Shown here one piece after another: positions 25,869 through 33,099 of a stretch of DNA of 64,000 nt; position 1 is the first letter of the stretch; each line of letters begins with the position of its first letter. The translations under genes and the position numbers were made by a program. The notes under the pieces are model-generated. The model saw nothing but the letters and a program-made list of their open reading frames with translations, ran no database searches and was not told the origin of the DNA. The stretch lies in the NCBI RefSeq assembly GCF_003402535.2, contig NZ_AP025171.1, forward strand, positions 496,001 through 560,000, written 5' to 3'. This DNA is from Cupriavidus sp. P-10. GTDB taxonomy: Bacteria > Pseudomonadota > Gammaproteobacteria > Burkholderiales > Burkholderiaceae.

Positions 25869-26336
25869 TTAGAGAGATTTGGGTGGATATGAAATGCAAA
25901 GCTTCGGAGTGTTGTCGCGGAAATATGTGCTAATCAATCGTCTTTTCTTCTTATCGATTTTCAAGTTGATAAATTCGTCACCGCAGCGCGGGAAGTATTC
26001 TTTAAAATTCCTTGTGGTTTTTGAGTACAAAAACACTCGATGAATAAAATATACTCCCATTCCCTCATCCAGGTATTTCAGTGAGAAATCAATTTTTCCA
26101 TCAAAATTGTAATCTACCTTTTCGATTCGAATGGAATTTGAGTTGTCAGCGTCAACGCTGAAGACGCTGCTATTACAATTCCTTGTGCTGCATACGCGCA
26201 CGGAAACGAGGCTGTCATGAATTGCAATGGTTGCCTTTACGCCAGCGGACGGGGTAAAAGCGATTTCTTCTATTGCTTTTGCGTTTCCGCAGTGAACAAT
26301 TAACGCGAAAACAAACAAATATAAACTGTTGCGCAT
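25869..26336 (-). CDS. Putative periplasmic immunity protein, XAC2610-like
   Basis: A 155-aa protein with a signal peptide (about residues 1-20, cleavage after NAKA). The mature part has DYNFDGKIDFSLKYLDEG, an Asp-rich Ca-binding-like motif, then FLYSKTTRNFKEY. This arrangement resembles the XAC2610 family, whose founder neutralises the GH19-containing toxin XAC2609 of Xanthomonas. Here it starts 3 bases after the stop of a GH19-containing gene, so the toxin-immunity reading is strong by context. The gene is clearly AT-rich compared with the window, a sign of transfer. Confidence 0.7.
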   Translation of the reverse strand: MRNSLYLFVFALIVHCGNAKAIEEIAFTPSAGVKATIAIHDSLVSVRVCSTRNCNSSVFSVDADNSNSIRIEKVDYNFDGKIDFSLKYLDEGMGVYFIHRVFLYSKTTRNFKEYFPRCGDEFINLKIDKKKRRLISTYFRDNTPKLCISYPPKSL

Positions 26337-26339
26337 ATT

Positions 26340-28748
26340 CTAGGATGCCACTTCCATGTTTGGGGAAACTTTCGCTTTTGGTGCTGGAGGTGCAATTGTC
26401 TCGGCGAATCTTTTGTCGGAGCGATCAAGCATCCTGTTAAGAATAAATGCTGTGTATGCCTGTCTCTCATAATACCCATTCCCTCCGCCATTAACGAGGC
26501 GATTAATTAGGTCGATTTGCTTGGGGCTATATTCGCGATCGGCAACGCGATTTATGTTCGTCCCCTCCGAAAATGGCTTTGATATCCAATAGTAGCCGCC
26601 GGAGTCACAGGAAAAGAAGGGACTCTCCCCAATGATGTCTGGATCATATCTAGGGGCCCATTGGATGAGTTTCCCACTATCGCTTGGGTTCGATGTGTAG
26701 TGTAGTGAACTACTCGTAATTCTAGGTGATGCTGGGGTTAGGCGCTCAGTATATGCGGCAATATGATTGGGGATGGCAGAAAACGTTCCATAATCGCGAT
26801 AGTTTCCAGCCCACGTGAGTTGCACAATTCCGCGGCCATAAAATACCGTGTAGTACTGGGTGGCGGGGTTCGCGCTCGAATATTGGCCGAAGCCCCACTC
26901 ATGCAACAATCGCCTCGATCCGCCGAGATTTCTCCACTGAGCGGTTTCCAGAAGAATTTGCGCCAAAAATATACCTGCTCGTTTCTTGTCAACCCCAAGA
27001 TACTTTCGCATGCATCTATTTAACTCGATCACAAATTTTGCAATGCGAGACTCAGCATCGTTATGAGTGAGCGTGTAGGTGGGGCCGGTAGTCGTAATTG
27101 CGGTTCTGATAGCACCTGATGTCGTATAAAACATGTGCTTGGGAAGAGTCGAGGCAATTTCAGTTTGATTCAGCCACCCACACTTCCTGAAATGCCGCAA
27201 AAACGCGAGCGGGTGGAAGAACCAGAACTTCTTGCCGCCGCCGAGTGGGGTCTGCTCCATGAACTGGAACTGCGTGTGGAACGCCATGAATTTGTCGTAG
27301 CCATACGGGTCGATGTCCTTGCGCCTGCCAAAGAAGCCACCGGGGTCCTTCAGCCGCTTGTGGCGCGCCTCGTTGGCGCTCGCATCCCATTCACTCGGGG
27401 CGTGACAAATGAGACCCCGCAGTTTCGCCCGTACCTCGGCGTGCGTGTGGATATACGCGGCCAGCTTGTCTTCCTGCTCGAATCCTTCGCGTAGCCGGTC
27501 AGCGGGCGTTTCCAGGTCCTCGACCACCGCGACCATCTTGCGCAGTTCGTCCTGGTCGCACAGACCGTCCTGGCTGAACGGCGTATTGCCTTCCTCGATC
27601 TCCTGCCATCCCATGAAGAAGGGGAAGTCTGCGTCAGAGAGCTTCTGGATCGTGTTCAGACTGATGTCGACGTATCCCTGCTTGCCCGCCTCGAACGGCA
27701 CCGACACCCATGTTTTCTGCGCTGCCGGCGGCAGCTTCGGCTGCTCGCTCAGGATACGGCCAAATCGCAGCAACTCGTAACCGTCACTCGGGCATGAGGG
27801 ATAGAGCGCGGTAGCGCGCGCATACATCTTGTACTCGTATTCGGCATAGGTGTCCCGTACCGGCTTGGGGGTCAGGAGCGTGAGGGCGCCGTTTTTTTCC
27901 ACCCAGGCGCGCGTGTAGCGGTGGCCCTTGTGAAAATACGCCGCGACATACAACTTGCTAGCCGCGTCCAGCGTGCCCGCCTGCAGCGGCGGGAAGTAAG
28001 GGGCGGTGGTGCCAATGGCCCCGGGCGGTGCGCTGACGAATGCCTGACCGCCGGGAATCACGAAATAGCTGTGCCCCCAGTAGTCCTTGGACGCCGGTGT
28101 GGTGGGGGTCTTGTTGCCGAGTTGGACCGCATGGCCGGACTGATTGAACCACGCCGCGAAGTCGCTCTCGGTCATGAAGGTCTCGAAGTGTAGGTGCGAT
28201 TGCCCGTGGCATGCCCCGGGATATCCGAGCATATCCTTGCGGTAGACCTTCAGGCCCTTGGGCGATTGCACCCCATCGGTCGGATAGGCGAGCCATTTCG
28301 GCAGCGCGGTGGATGACCCGACCTCTGGCGGATTGTTCGGCAACGGCCCAATCTTTTTTCTAATGCTGTCGAGGTCCAGCAGGTGCATGTACAGCGAGTA
28401 GAAGGTGATTGTGCGGCCATCGCCGGTGTCGGTCTTGTGCCTGAGCATCACAAAGCCGAGATTGGAGTTCAGGGCATCGCCGCCATTGACGTCCTTTTGT
28501 CCGTCAGCAATAGCCTTCTGGCAGACGCGATAGGCAACGACTTCCCCGTCGGCTATGGCACGGACGGCATCGTTCTGGTACTTCGGTTGCAGGTGCGCGC
28601 CGCAGTGCCAGCGGCGGTCGAAGGCGATGGGATAGACGCCGTGGTGGGCCAGTTCGAACTTGTCCACGGCATCCATCATCGGATCGATACTGTCCGGGTC
28701 GTTGGAGGTCAGTCCATCGGACGGCAGAAAGGGAGGGCTGAGGATCAT
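26340..28748 (-). CDS. Two-domain peptidoglycan hydrolase toxin: M23 peptidase plus GH19-like muramidase
   Basis: An 802-aa protein with no signal peptide. Residues about 40-190 form an LytM/M23-like domain: WHCGAHL (H48, H52 in place of the usual H-x3-D), H122, and H185-x-H187 (SHLHFE). Residues about 515-760 form a GH19-like domain: FLAQILLETAQW with likely catalytic Glu601, and FYGRGIVQLTWAGNYRDYG. The middle is unassigned. Base composition changes near 27170 (about residue 525): the N-terminal part is GC-rich, the GH19 part AT-rich like the adjoining immunity gene. Absence of a signal peptide suggests delivery by a type VI or IV system; no such genes are nearby. Confidence 0.75.
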   Translation of the reverse strand: MILSPPFLPSDGLTSNDPDSIDPMMDAVDKFELAHHGVYPIAFDRRWHCGAHLQPKYQNDAVRAIADGEVVAYRVCQKAIADGQKDVNGGDALNSNLGFVMLRHKTDTGDGRTITFYSLYMHLLDLDSIRKKIGPLPNNPPEVGSSTALPKWLAYPTDGVQSPKGLKVYRKDMLGYPGACHGQSHLHFETFMTESDFAAWFNQSGHAVQLGNKTPTTPASKDYWGHSYFVIPGGQAFVSAPPGAIGTTAPYFPPLQAGTLDAASKLYVAAYFHKGHRYTRAWVEKNGALTLLTPKPVRDTYAEYEYKMYARATALYPSCPSDGYELLRFGRILSEQPKLPPAAQKTWVSVPFEAGKQGYVDISLNTIQKLSDADFPFFMGWQEIEEGNTPFSQDGLCDQDELRKMVAVVEDLETPADRLREGFEQEDKLAAYIHTHAEVRAKLRGLICHAPSEWDASANEARHKRLKDPGGFFGRRKDIDPYGYDKFMAFHTQFQFMEQTPLGGGKKFWFFHPLAFLRHFRKCGWLNQTEIASTLPKHMFYTTSGAIRTAITTTGPTYTLTHNDAESRIAKFVIELNRCMRKYLGVDKKRAGIFLAQILLETAQWRNLGGSRRLLHEWGFGQYSSANPATQYYTVFYGRGIVQLTWAGNYRDYGTFSAIPNHIAAYTERLTPASPRITSSSLHYTSNPSDSGKLIQWAPRYDPDIIGESPFFSCDSGGYYWISKPFSEGTNINRVADREYSPKQIDLINRLVNGGGNGYYERQAYTAFILNRMLDRSDKRFAETIAPPAPKAKVSPNMEVAS

Positions 28749-29062
28749 GATTCAAGGGGTAGACGGGCACGGATCGCCAGGTCGGACATTCGCCGCCGCA
28801 GCCAAGGGATTGGCAATTTTGCGGAGCAATCGCTGCGCCCGCATTTGAGACGCGTCAATAGTTTTCCATCGGGCGCGCCCGACCCCGAAGAATGAAGCGC
28901 GCTTGCGGTTGGCGACTTGCGATTGGATCGGCATAAGATCCGATCTGGTATCGGCAACGAGGTCGGCCCATCTTTGGTGCCCCGAGCCCGTTCAATAGTT
29001 GGACCCGCAGCCCTGCGAGCACCCCAAATTGCGACCACGGGTGGTGACACCCCGGAGCGCGC
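28749..29062. other. Intergenic region without recognisable gene
   Basis: Between the toxin start and the IS110 remnant. Short open frames on both strands resemble no protein I know, and no terminator or repeat stands out. It probably contains the toxin promoter. Confidence 0.5.
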
Positions 29063-29118
29063 CTAGTAGATTTCGACAACGAGGGCTGCTGCCGATGCCA
29101 TAGACTCTGGCAGGAGTC

Positions 29119-29667
29119 ATGCAAGTTCTCTATCACCGTTGTGCCGGACTCGACGTCCACAAGGACACCATCGTGGCCTGTGTGCGCTGCGTCTCGGCGC
29201 CCGCGCATCAGGAAGTGTGCAGCTTTGACAGCACCACCGCCGGCTTGCTGGCGCTGGCCGACTGGCTGGCGCTGCACGGCTGCACCCACGTGGCTATGGA
29301 AGCCACCGGGGTGTACTGGAAGCCGGTGTGGCACATCCTCAAGGGCAGCTTCGAGTTGGTCCTGGCCAACGCCCAGCACATCCGCAACGTGCCCGGCCGC
29401 AAGACCGACGTCAACGACGCGATGTGGATTGCCGATCTGCTCGCCCATGGTTTGATCCGATCGAGCTTCGTGCCGCCGGCGGCCATTCAGGAGTTGCGCG
29501 ATCTCACGCGCACCCGCAAGCAACTCGTGCGACGGCGTTGAATATGCCGACCTTGGTCCCGACTACTTCGACCGTCACGACGTCAACAAGACCATCCGCC
29601 GCCTGCTCAAACGCCTCGCCTCGGGTGCAACGTGGATCCCATGGCTCATCCTGTTTAGCGCTTCCTA
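29119..29667 (+). pseudogene. Broken IS110-family transposase
   Basis: The first 140 codons (29119-29541) encode the IS110 DEDD nuclease domain: LDVHKD, MEATG and KTDVNDA carry the acidic residues. The frame stops at 29539. From 29543, one frame over, YADLGPDYFDRHD and NKTIRRLLKRL follow, which looks like a transposase C-terminal tail. The middle and the serine-containing Tnp_20 region are missing, so this is a deletion-plus-frameshift remnant. The IS630 element begins at once after it. Assignment of the tail to IS110 is less sure than the N-terminal call. Confidence 0.7.
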
Positions 29668-29686
29668 GTACAACATCCCTTAAATA
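29668..29686. repeat. IS630-family left inverted repeat
   Basis: Matches the reverse complement of 31121-31139 with one mismatch; preceded by the TA target base pair. Confidence 0.85.
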
Positions 29687-29689
29687 GCT

Positions 29690-29989
29690 TCAATAATTAT
29701 CGGGCTGCAGATACGGGTTCAAGAGCGAGACGACCACCTCGGCCATCTCGTCGAGTGTACCGTTGCCTGGCAACGGTTCCCAACGCCCGCTATGGGTGCG
29801 AAAAGCTGCGCCATAACGATTGCGACCGAGCTCGGTCAACCGAGCCACCACGGTCGGCTCTTGGTCGTCCAGACGCTTAATCAACAGGTGACGCCCGTAG
29901 GCTTGCGTGATGATCTGCTCGTGGCCGAGCAGGCTGCGCAGTTGCCCCTGCAATTTGGCAGCATAATGTTTGGCGGGTAAGGCTGACAT
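29690..29989 (-). CDS. 99-aa accessory protein of the IS630-family element
   Basis: A basic N-terminal half (HYAAKLQGQLRSLLGHEQII) and a C-terminus ending six bases from the left inverted repeat. It begins 12 bases after the transposase stop and lies wholly inside the element, so it travels with it. I do not recognise the family. The sequence ARLTELGRNRYGAAFR reads like a real protein rather than a shadow frame. Role in transposition or regulation is unknown. Confidence 0.6.
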   Translation of the reverse strand: MSALPAKHYAAKLQGQLRSLLGHEQIITQAYGRHLLIKRLDDQEPTVVARLTELGRNRYGAAFRTHSGRWEPLPGNGTLDEMAEVVVSLLNPYLQPDNY

Positions 29990-30001
29990 TTCTATCCTCG
30001 A

Positions 30002-31084
30002 TTACGATGCGCCGGTTTGCAGCGGATAGCCCCGGAAAGACCATTTGAACGGGCACGCCGCCTGATTGTGCGCGCGGACAAACTGTTCGGTGCGCTCGCG
30101 CAGGTGCGCGATGCTGGTGTGGCTCGCATTGCGCAGTACCCGGCGCGTGTAGCGGGCAAACCAGAGTTCGATCTGATTGACCCAACTCGCGTGCAATGGC
30201 GTGAAGTGGAAGTGAAACCGCCCATCGTGTCGCGCGTTGAACGCCTGCCAGACGGCCTGGGCGCAATGTGTGTTCAGGTTGTCCCACACGACGTGCACCT
30301 GTTTGCCCGGATACGCGGCGGCCACGCGCTCCATGAAGGCCACCAGGTCGTCCTGGGTGCGCCGGTCGCGGCATTCTGCCAACACCTGTCCGGTGTGCAC
30401 GTCCAGCGCTGCAATCAACGCCTGGGTGCCGTGACGAACATACTCAAACTCGCGACGACGCAGTCGTCCCGGTGCAGGTGCGCGTCCAGGGTGCTTGCGT
30501 TCGATGGCCTGAATGCCGGTCTTCTCGTCGATACTGAGCACCACCGCGTTCCGAGGCGCCTTGCGATACAGCTTGCAAATCCCGTTGACCTTCTCACGAA
30601 AGGCCGGATCTGGGCTATGCAGCCATTGCTGGACCCGGTGCGGACGCACGTCGCCGGCCTGCAGAATGCGCTGCACCTGGCTGCGGCTGATTTGCTCGAC
30701 GACTCCACGCTCCACAGCGCGCGTCACGATCTCATCGAGCGTGGGCGTGACTCGACCTTCAGGTTCCTGCGTCTCACATGCCAGCGCAATCAACTGCAGT
30801 CGCGCCTCCTGGCTGATACGTGGCGGCCGGCCACTGCGCTCGCCCTCCCGAATTCCTTGGACACCTTGCTGCGCAATGCGCTTACGCCACAGGCAGACCG
30901 TTTGCGCCGATACACCCAGTTCCCGCGCAATGACCGTGTTAGCGTGACCCTCGTGGGCCCACAACGCGATTCGCGCACGCATCACATCTCGCTGCGCGGC
31001 CGTCTTCCGCTCGATCAGCGTTTGCAGTTCCTGTCTTTCCCTTTTCGCCAGCTTCACTGGCATTGCTTGGCGGCCTCGGCTCAT
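30002..31084 (-). CDS. IS630-family transposase (DDE)
   Basis: A 360-aa intact transposase. The N-terminal helix-turn-helix includes VIARELGVSAQTVCLWRKRI. The catalytic triad is visible as SIDEKTG (Asp), VWDNLNTH (Asp) and NQIELWF (Glu), matching the D-D-E spacing of IS630. It is transcribed inward from the right inverted repeat and fills most of the element. No frameshift is seen, so it may be active. Confidence 0.92.
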   Translation of the reverse strand: MSRGRQAMPVKLAKRERQELQTLIERKTAAQRDVMRARIALWAHEGHANTVIARELGVSAQTVCLWRKRIAQQGVQGIREGERSGRPPRISQEARLQLIALACETQEPEGRVTPTLDEIVTRAVERGVVEQISRSQVQRILQAGDVRPHRVQQWLHSPDPAFREKVNGICKLYRKAPRNAVVLSIDEKTGIQAIERKHPGRAPAPGRLRRREFEYVRHGTQALIAALDVHTGQVLAECRDRRTQDDLVAFMERVAAAYPGKQVHVVWDNLNTHCAQAVWQAFNARHDGRFHFHFTPLHASWVNQIELWFARYTRRVLRNASHTSIAHLRERTEQFVRAHNQAACPFKWSFRGYPLQTGAS

Positions 31085-31120
31085 CCCGCCATGATATCCG
31101 AGGCGATTACTTATTCAAGA

Positions 31121-31139
31121 TATTTACGGGATGTTGTAC
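31121..31139. repeat. IS630-family right inverted repeat
   Basis: Partner of 29668-29686, followed by TA at 31140-31141. Confidence 0.85.
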
Positions 31140-31141
31140 TA

Positions 31142-31403
31142 GTAGATGTCGAATAGTAGGGAAGGGGGCGCGCAGCGGAATATCGGACGTTTCCTAAAGA
31201 TCATTCGATCACGCCGAATCTCCCGGCGACGTCGTGACAAAATTTTTGCAATGCGATTAAACGCTCAGTGCACGCGACACTCGCGCAGATAGCTGGCTGA
31301 TCGCCGCGCCCATGTTCATGGCGCATGGCCACGCCGGCGCCAGGCATCACGGTCGTGCGCGCGCGCAGTGGCGGGGGAAAAAGGGGGGGAGGAGATGTGG
31401 CAA
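31142..31403. other. Intergenic region without recognisable gene
   Basis: Sequence between the IS right end and the terminator of the DUF1329 gene. I see no coding frame of known type. A purine-rich run (GGGGGAAAAAGGGGGG) lies at about 31374-31389. Confidence 0.5.
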
Positions 31404-31427
31404 GGCCGGGCGAAGCCTCGCCCGGCC
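31404..31427 (-). terminator. Terminator hairpin for the DUF1329 gene
   Basis: GGCCGGGCGA (31404-31413) and TCGCCCGGCC (31418-31427) form a perfect 10-bp stem with a 4-base loop, 19 bases beyond the DUF1329 stop on the minus strand. The following T-run is poor. Confidence 0.6.
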
Positions 31428-31445
31428 GGAGATCATGCGATTCGA

Positions 31446-32825
31446 TCAGGTACCAGTCCCGCGTGCAGCGTCCGGGGAGAAGAATGCTTCGGTGAACTCG
31501 GGGCTGTTGTTCAGCTGGAACATCGGGCCTTCGTTGGTCAGGCGGTCCGCAAAGTAAGCGCCGGAAATCAGGTCATGGTAGAACACCGCGGTCGGATGAT
31601 AGCGGCGCGCATCGTAGGCGTAGACCGAGGCCTGCAGGTTGGTGCGCCACAGCTGGCCGCGGCCATCGTAGTTGTCGGCGGCGAGGGCTTGCCAGGTGTC
31701 TTCGTCGAGATACAGCACGCGCTTCGCATACTGGTGACGGAAGCCGGACTTGAGCGTTGCTTCCAGGACCCAGACGCGATGCAGCTCATAGCGCATGACG
31801 TCAGGGTTGGCGTGGCCGCTGGTCAGCAGGTCCTTGTACTTGATCGACGTGCTCTGCAGCTTGTAGTTGTGGTACGGGACATAGACCTCCTTCTTGCCGA
31901 CGATCTTCCAGTTGTAGCGCTCGCCGGAGCCGTTGAAGAGGCGATCGTCATCCACGGTGCGGAAGCCGCCGGGGCCCTGGGGCTGGTCGAAGCCGAATTC
32001 CGGCGCCTGGCGCACGCGCCGCGTGCCCGGGTTGTAGATCCAGGTGCGGTTGGTGTCCGAGCCTTCCTGGTCCCATACGGCGTAACCCACGATCACCTGG
32101 CCCCGGTCGCGCAGCGGCAGGTCGGTTGCAGTGCGGAAGAAGGAGCGCTCGTTGAGTGCGTTGTGCGGGTCGAACTTGCCGTTGTTGCGCGGCGAGAGGA
32201 TGCTGTACGAGACCCGCCCCCACGCGGTCGTGCCATTCGGATAGACCACGGCCTGGTCGTACTGCGCCTTCTCGGTGCCGACGGCCGACGAGAAGCGCTG
32301 GTTCCACAGCAGCTCCATTGCCGTCTTCGGGATCGGATAGGGCACTTGCGGGCCCGCGTCCTTCAGCCCGTTGGCATCGTCCGTCATCTTGACGGTGGTG
32401 GCGTAGGTGCGGATGTCCTTGTAGACGGCGTCTTCGTAACGGAAGTCGCGATGGCTGGCGTACACCGGCATCTTGAAGGTGTCGGGGTACTTCTTGAACA
32501 GCGCCTTCTGGCCGTCGCTGAGGCGCTCCGCATACTGCGCCATGTTCTGCGCGGTGATGACGAACAGGGGCTTCTCGTCGGCATACGGGTCCGGATACCG
32601 TTCGCCGCGCTGGTATTTGACGTTTGGCGGCGTTCCCAGCCACTTGCCGGCCCATGCGGGCACGTCGCCGTCCTTGCTGGCGGCCCGCTCCGCGCCCATG
32701 GGCGTGAGGGTGCCGTCAAGCTGCTTGAGGTCCTCCGGGGTGACCTTGGCCCACGATGCCGCGGCCAGTGCCATGCTGGTCACCAGCAGGCTGCCGCGCA
32801 GCAGTCGATGTGTAGTGGATGTCAT
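31446..32825 (-). CDS. DUF1329 exported protein
   Basis: A 459-aa protein with a signal peptide (about residues 1-26, ending AAASWA). It matches the DUF1329 family, whose predicted fold resembles LolB/outer-membrane lipoprotein-binding proteins. Typical features are ADEKPLFVITAQNMAQYAERL and KYPDTFKMPVYASHRD. The family usually accompanies DUF1302 outer-membrane proteins, YCF48 and MMPL genes in steroid and hydrocarbon clusters. Here the DUF1302 partner is missing and the YCF48-MMPL pair lies 8 kb away. GGAGCGAGACTGCA precedes the start. A degenerate TAGTCC motif lies upstream, consistent with the steroid regulon. Confidence 0.85.
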   Translation of the reverse strand: MTSTTHRLLRGSLLVTSMALAAASWAKVTPEDLKQLDGTLTPMGAERAASKDGDVPAWAGKWLGTPPNVKYQRGERYPDPYADEKPLFVITAQNMAQYAERLSDGQKALFKKYPDTFKMPVYASHRDFRYEDAVYKDIRTYATTVKMTDDANGLKDAGPQVPYPIPKTAMELLWNQRFSSAVGTEKAQYDQAVVYPNGTTAWGRVSYSILSPRNNGKFDPHNALNERSFFRTATDLPLRDRGQVIVGYAVWDQEGSDTNRTWIYNPGTRRVRQAPEFGFDQPQGPGGFRTVDDDRLFNGSGERYNWKIVGKKEVYVPYHNYKLQSTSIKYKDLLTSGHANPDVMRYELHRVWVLEATLKSGFRHQYAKRVLYLDEDTWQALAADNYDGRGQLWRTNLQASVYAYDARRYHPTAVFYHDLISGAYFADRLTNEGPMFQLNNSPEFTEAFFSPDAARGTGT

Positions 32826-32903
32826 TGCAGTCTCGCTCCTTGATGGGATGGCCGGCGGCGCCTGTGCCTGTGGAGACAGCGTAGTGATGGTGCGCGGGAG
32901 GGG

Positions 32904-32921
32904 AATCGTTGGAACGGACTA
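32904..32921 (-). promoter_or_regulatory. Degenerate TAGTCC operator-like element upstream of the DUF1329 gene
   Basis: Minus strand reads TAGTCC-GTTC-CAACGATT. It keeps TAGTCC and ACGAT of the consensus TAGTCC-N4-GGACGATG but has lost GG and the final G. It is about 80 bases before the DUF1329 start. The match is weaker than at 3820, 4739 and 24520. Confidence 0.4.
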
Positions 32922-33056
32922 GTGGATTTCCCTAGGCACCTCGGAGCTGGCGCCCGCGCGGCGCAGGTGGACCCGGGGCCCTGAGACTTGCGGGAGTGCC
33001 TGGGCGCGGCGTACGCGCCGCAAGAGCGGGATAATCAGGCGGGTAGCATGCAAGAA

Positions 33057-33078
33057 GCCCATGGCGCGCGCCATGGGC
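33057..33078 (-). terminator. Terminator hairpin for the phospholipase gene
   Basis: GCCCATGGCG (33057-33066) pairs with CGCCATGGGC (33069-33078), 22 bases beyond the phospholipase stop on the minus strand. The minus strand continues TTCTTGC. Confidence 0.6.
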
Positions 33079-33099
33079 TCCGGCATTGCACGGCGCAGC

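Larger units (their letters stand above)
29668..31139. mobile_element. IS630-family insertion sequence, apparently intact
   Basis: 1472 bp bounded by inverted repeats GTACAACATCCCTTAAATA (left) and GTACAACATCCCGTAAATA (right end, reverse strand), 18 of 19 identical. TA flanks both ends (29666-29667 and 31140-31141), the target duplication expected of the IS630/Tc1 superfamily. It carries two minus-strand genes: a DDE transposase and a 99-aa accessory protein. Confidence 0.88.
29063..31152. mobile_element. Composite: IS110 remnant carrying an IS630-family element, flanked by a 14-base direct repeat
   Basis: CTAGTAGATTTCGA at 29063-29076 and CTAGTAGATGTCGA at 31139-31152 differ in one base and bracket both insertion sequences. 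The repeat may mark the original IS110 ends or target. Because the right copy overlaps the IS630 target duplication, the interpretation is tentative. Confidence 0.4.

Noticed and set aside
25691..25933. 80-codon plus-strand frame after kshA
   Set aside because: No ribosome site, no recognisable sequence, and it crosses the composition break into the immunity gene.
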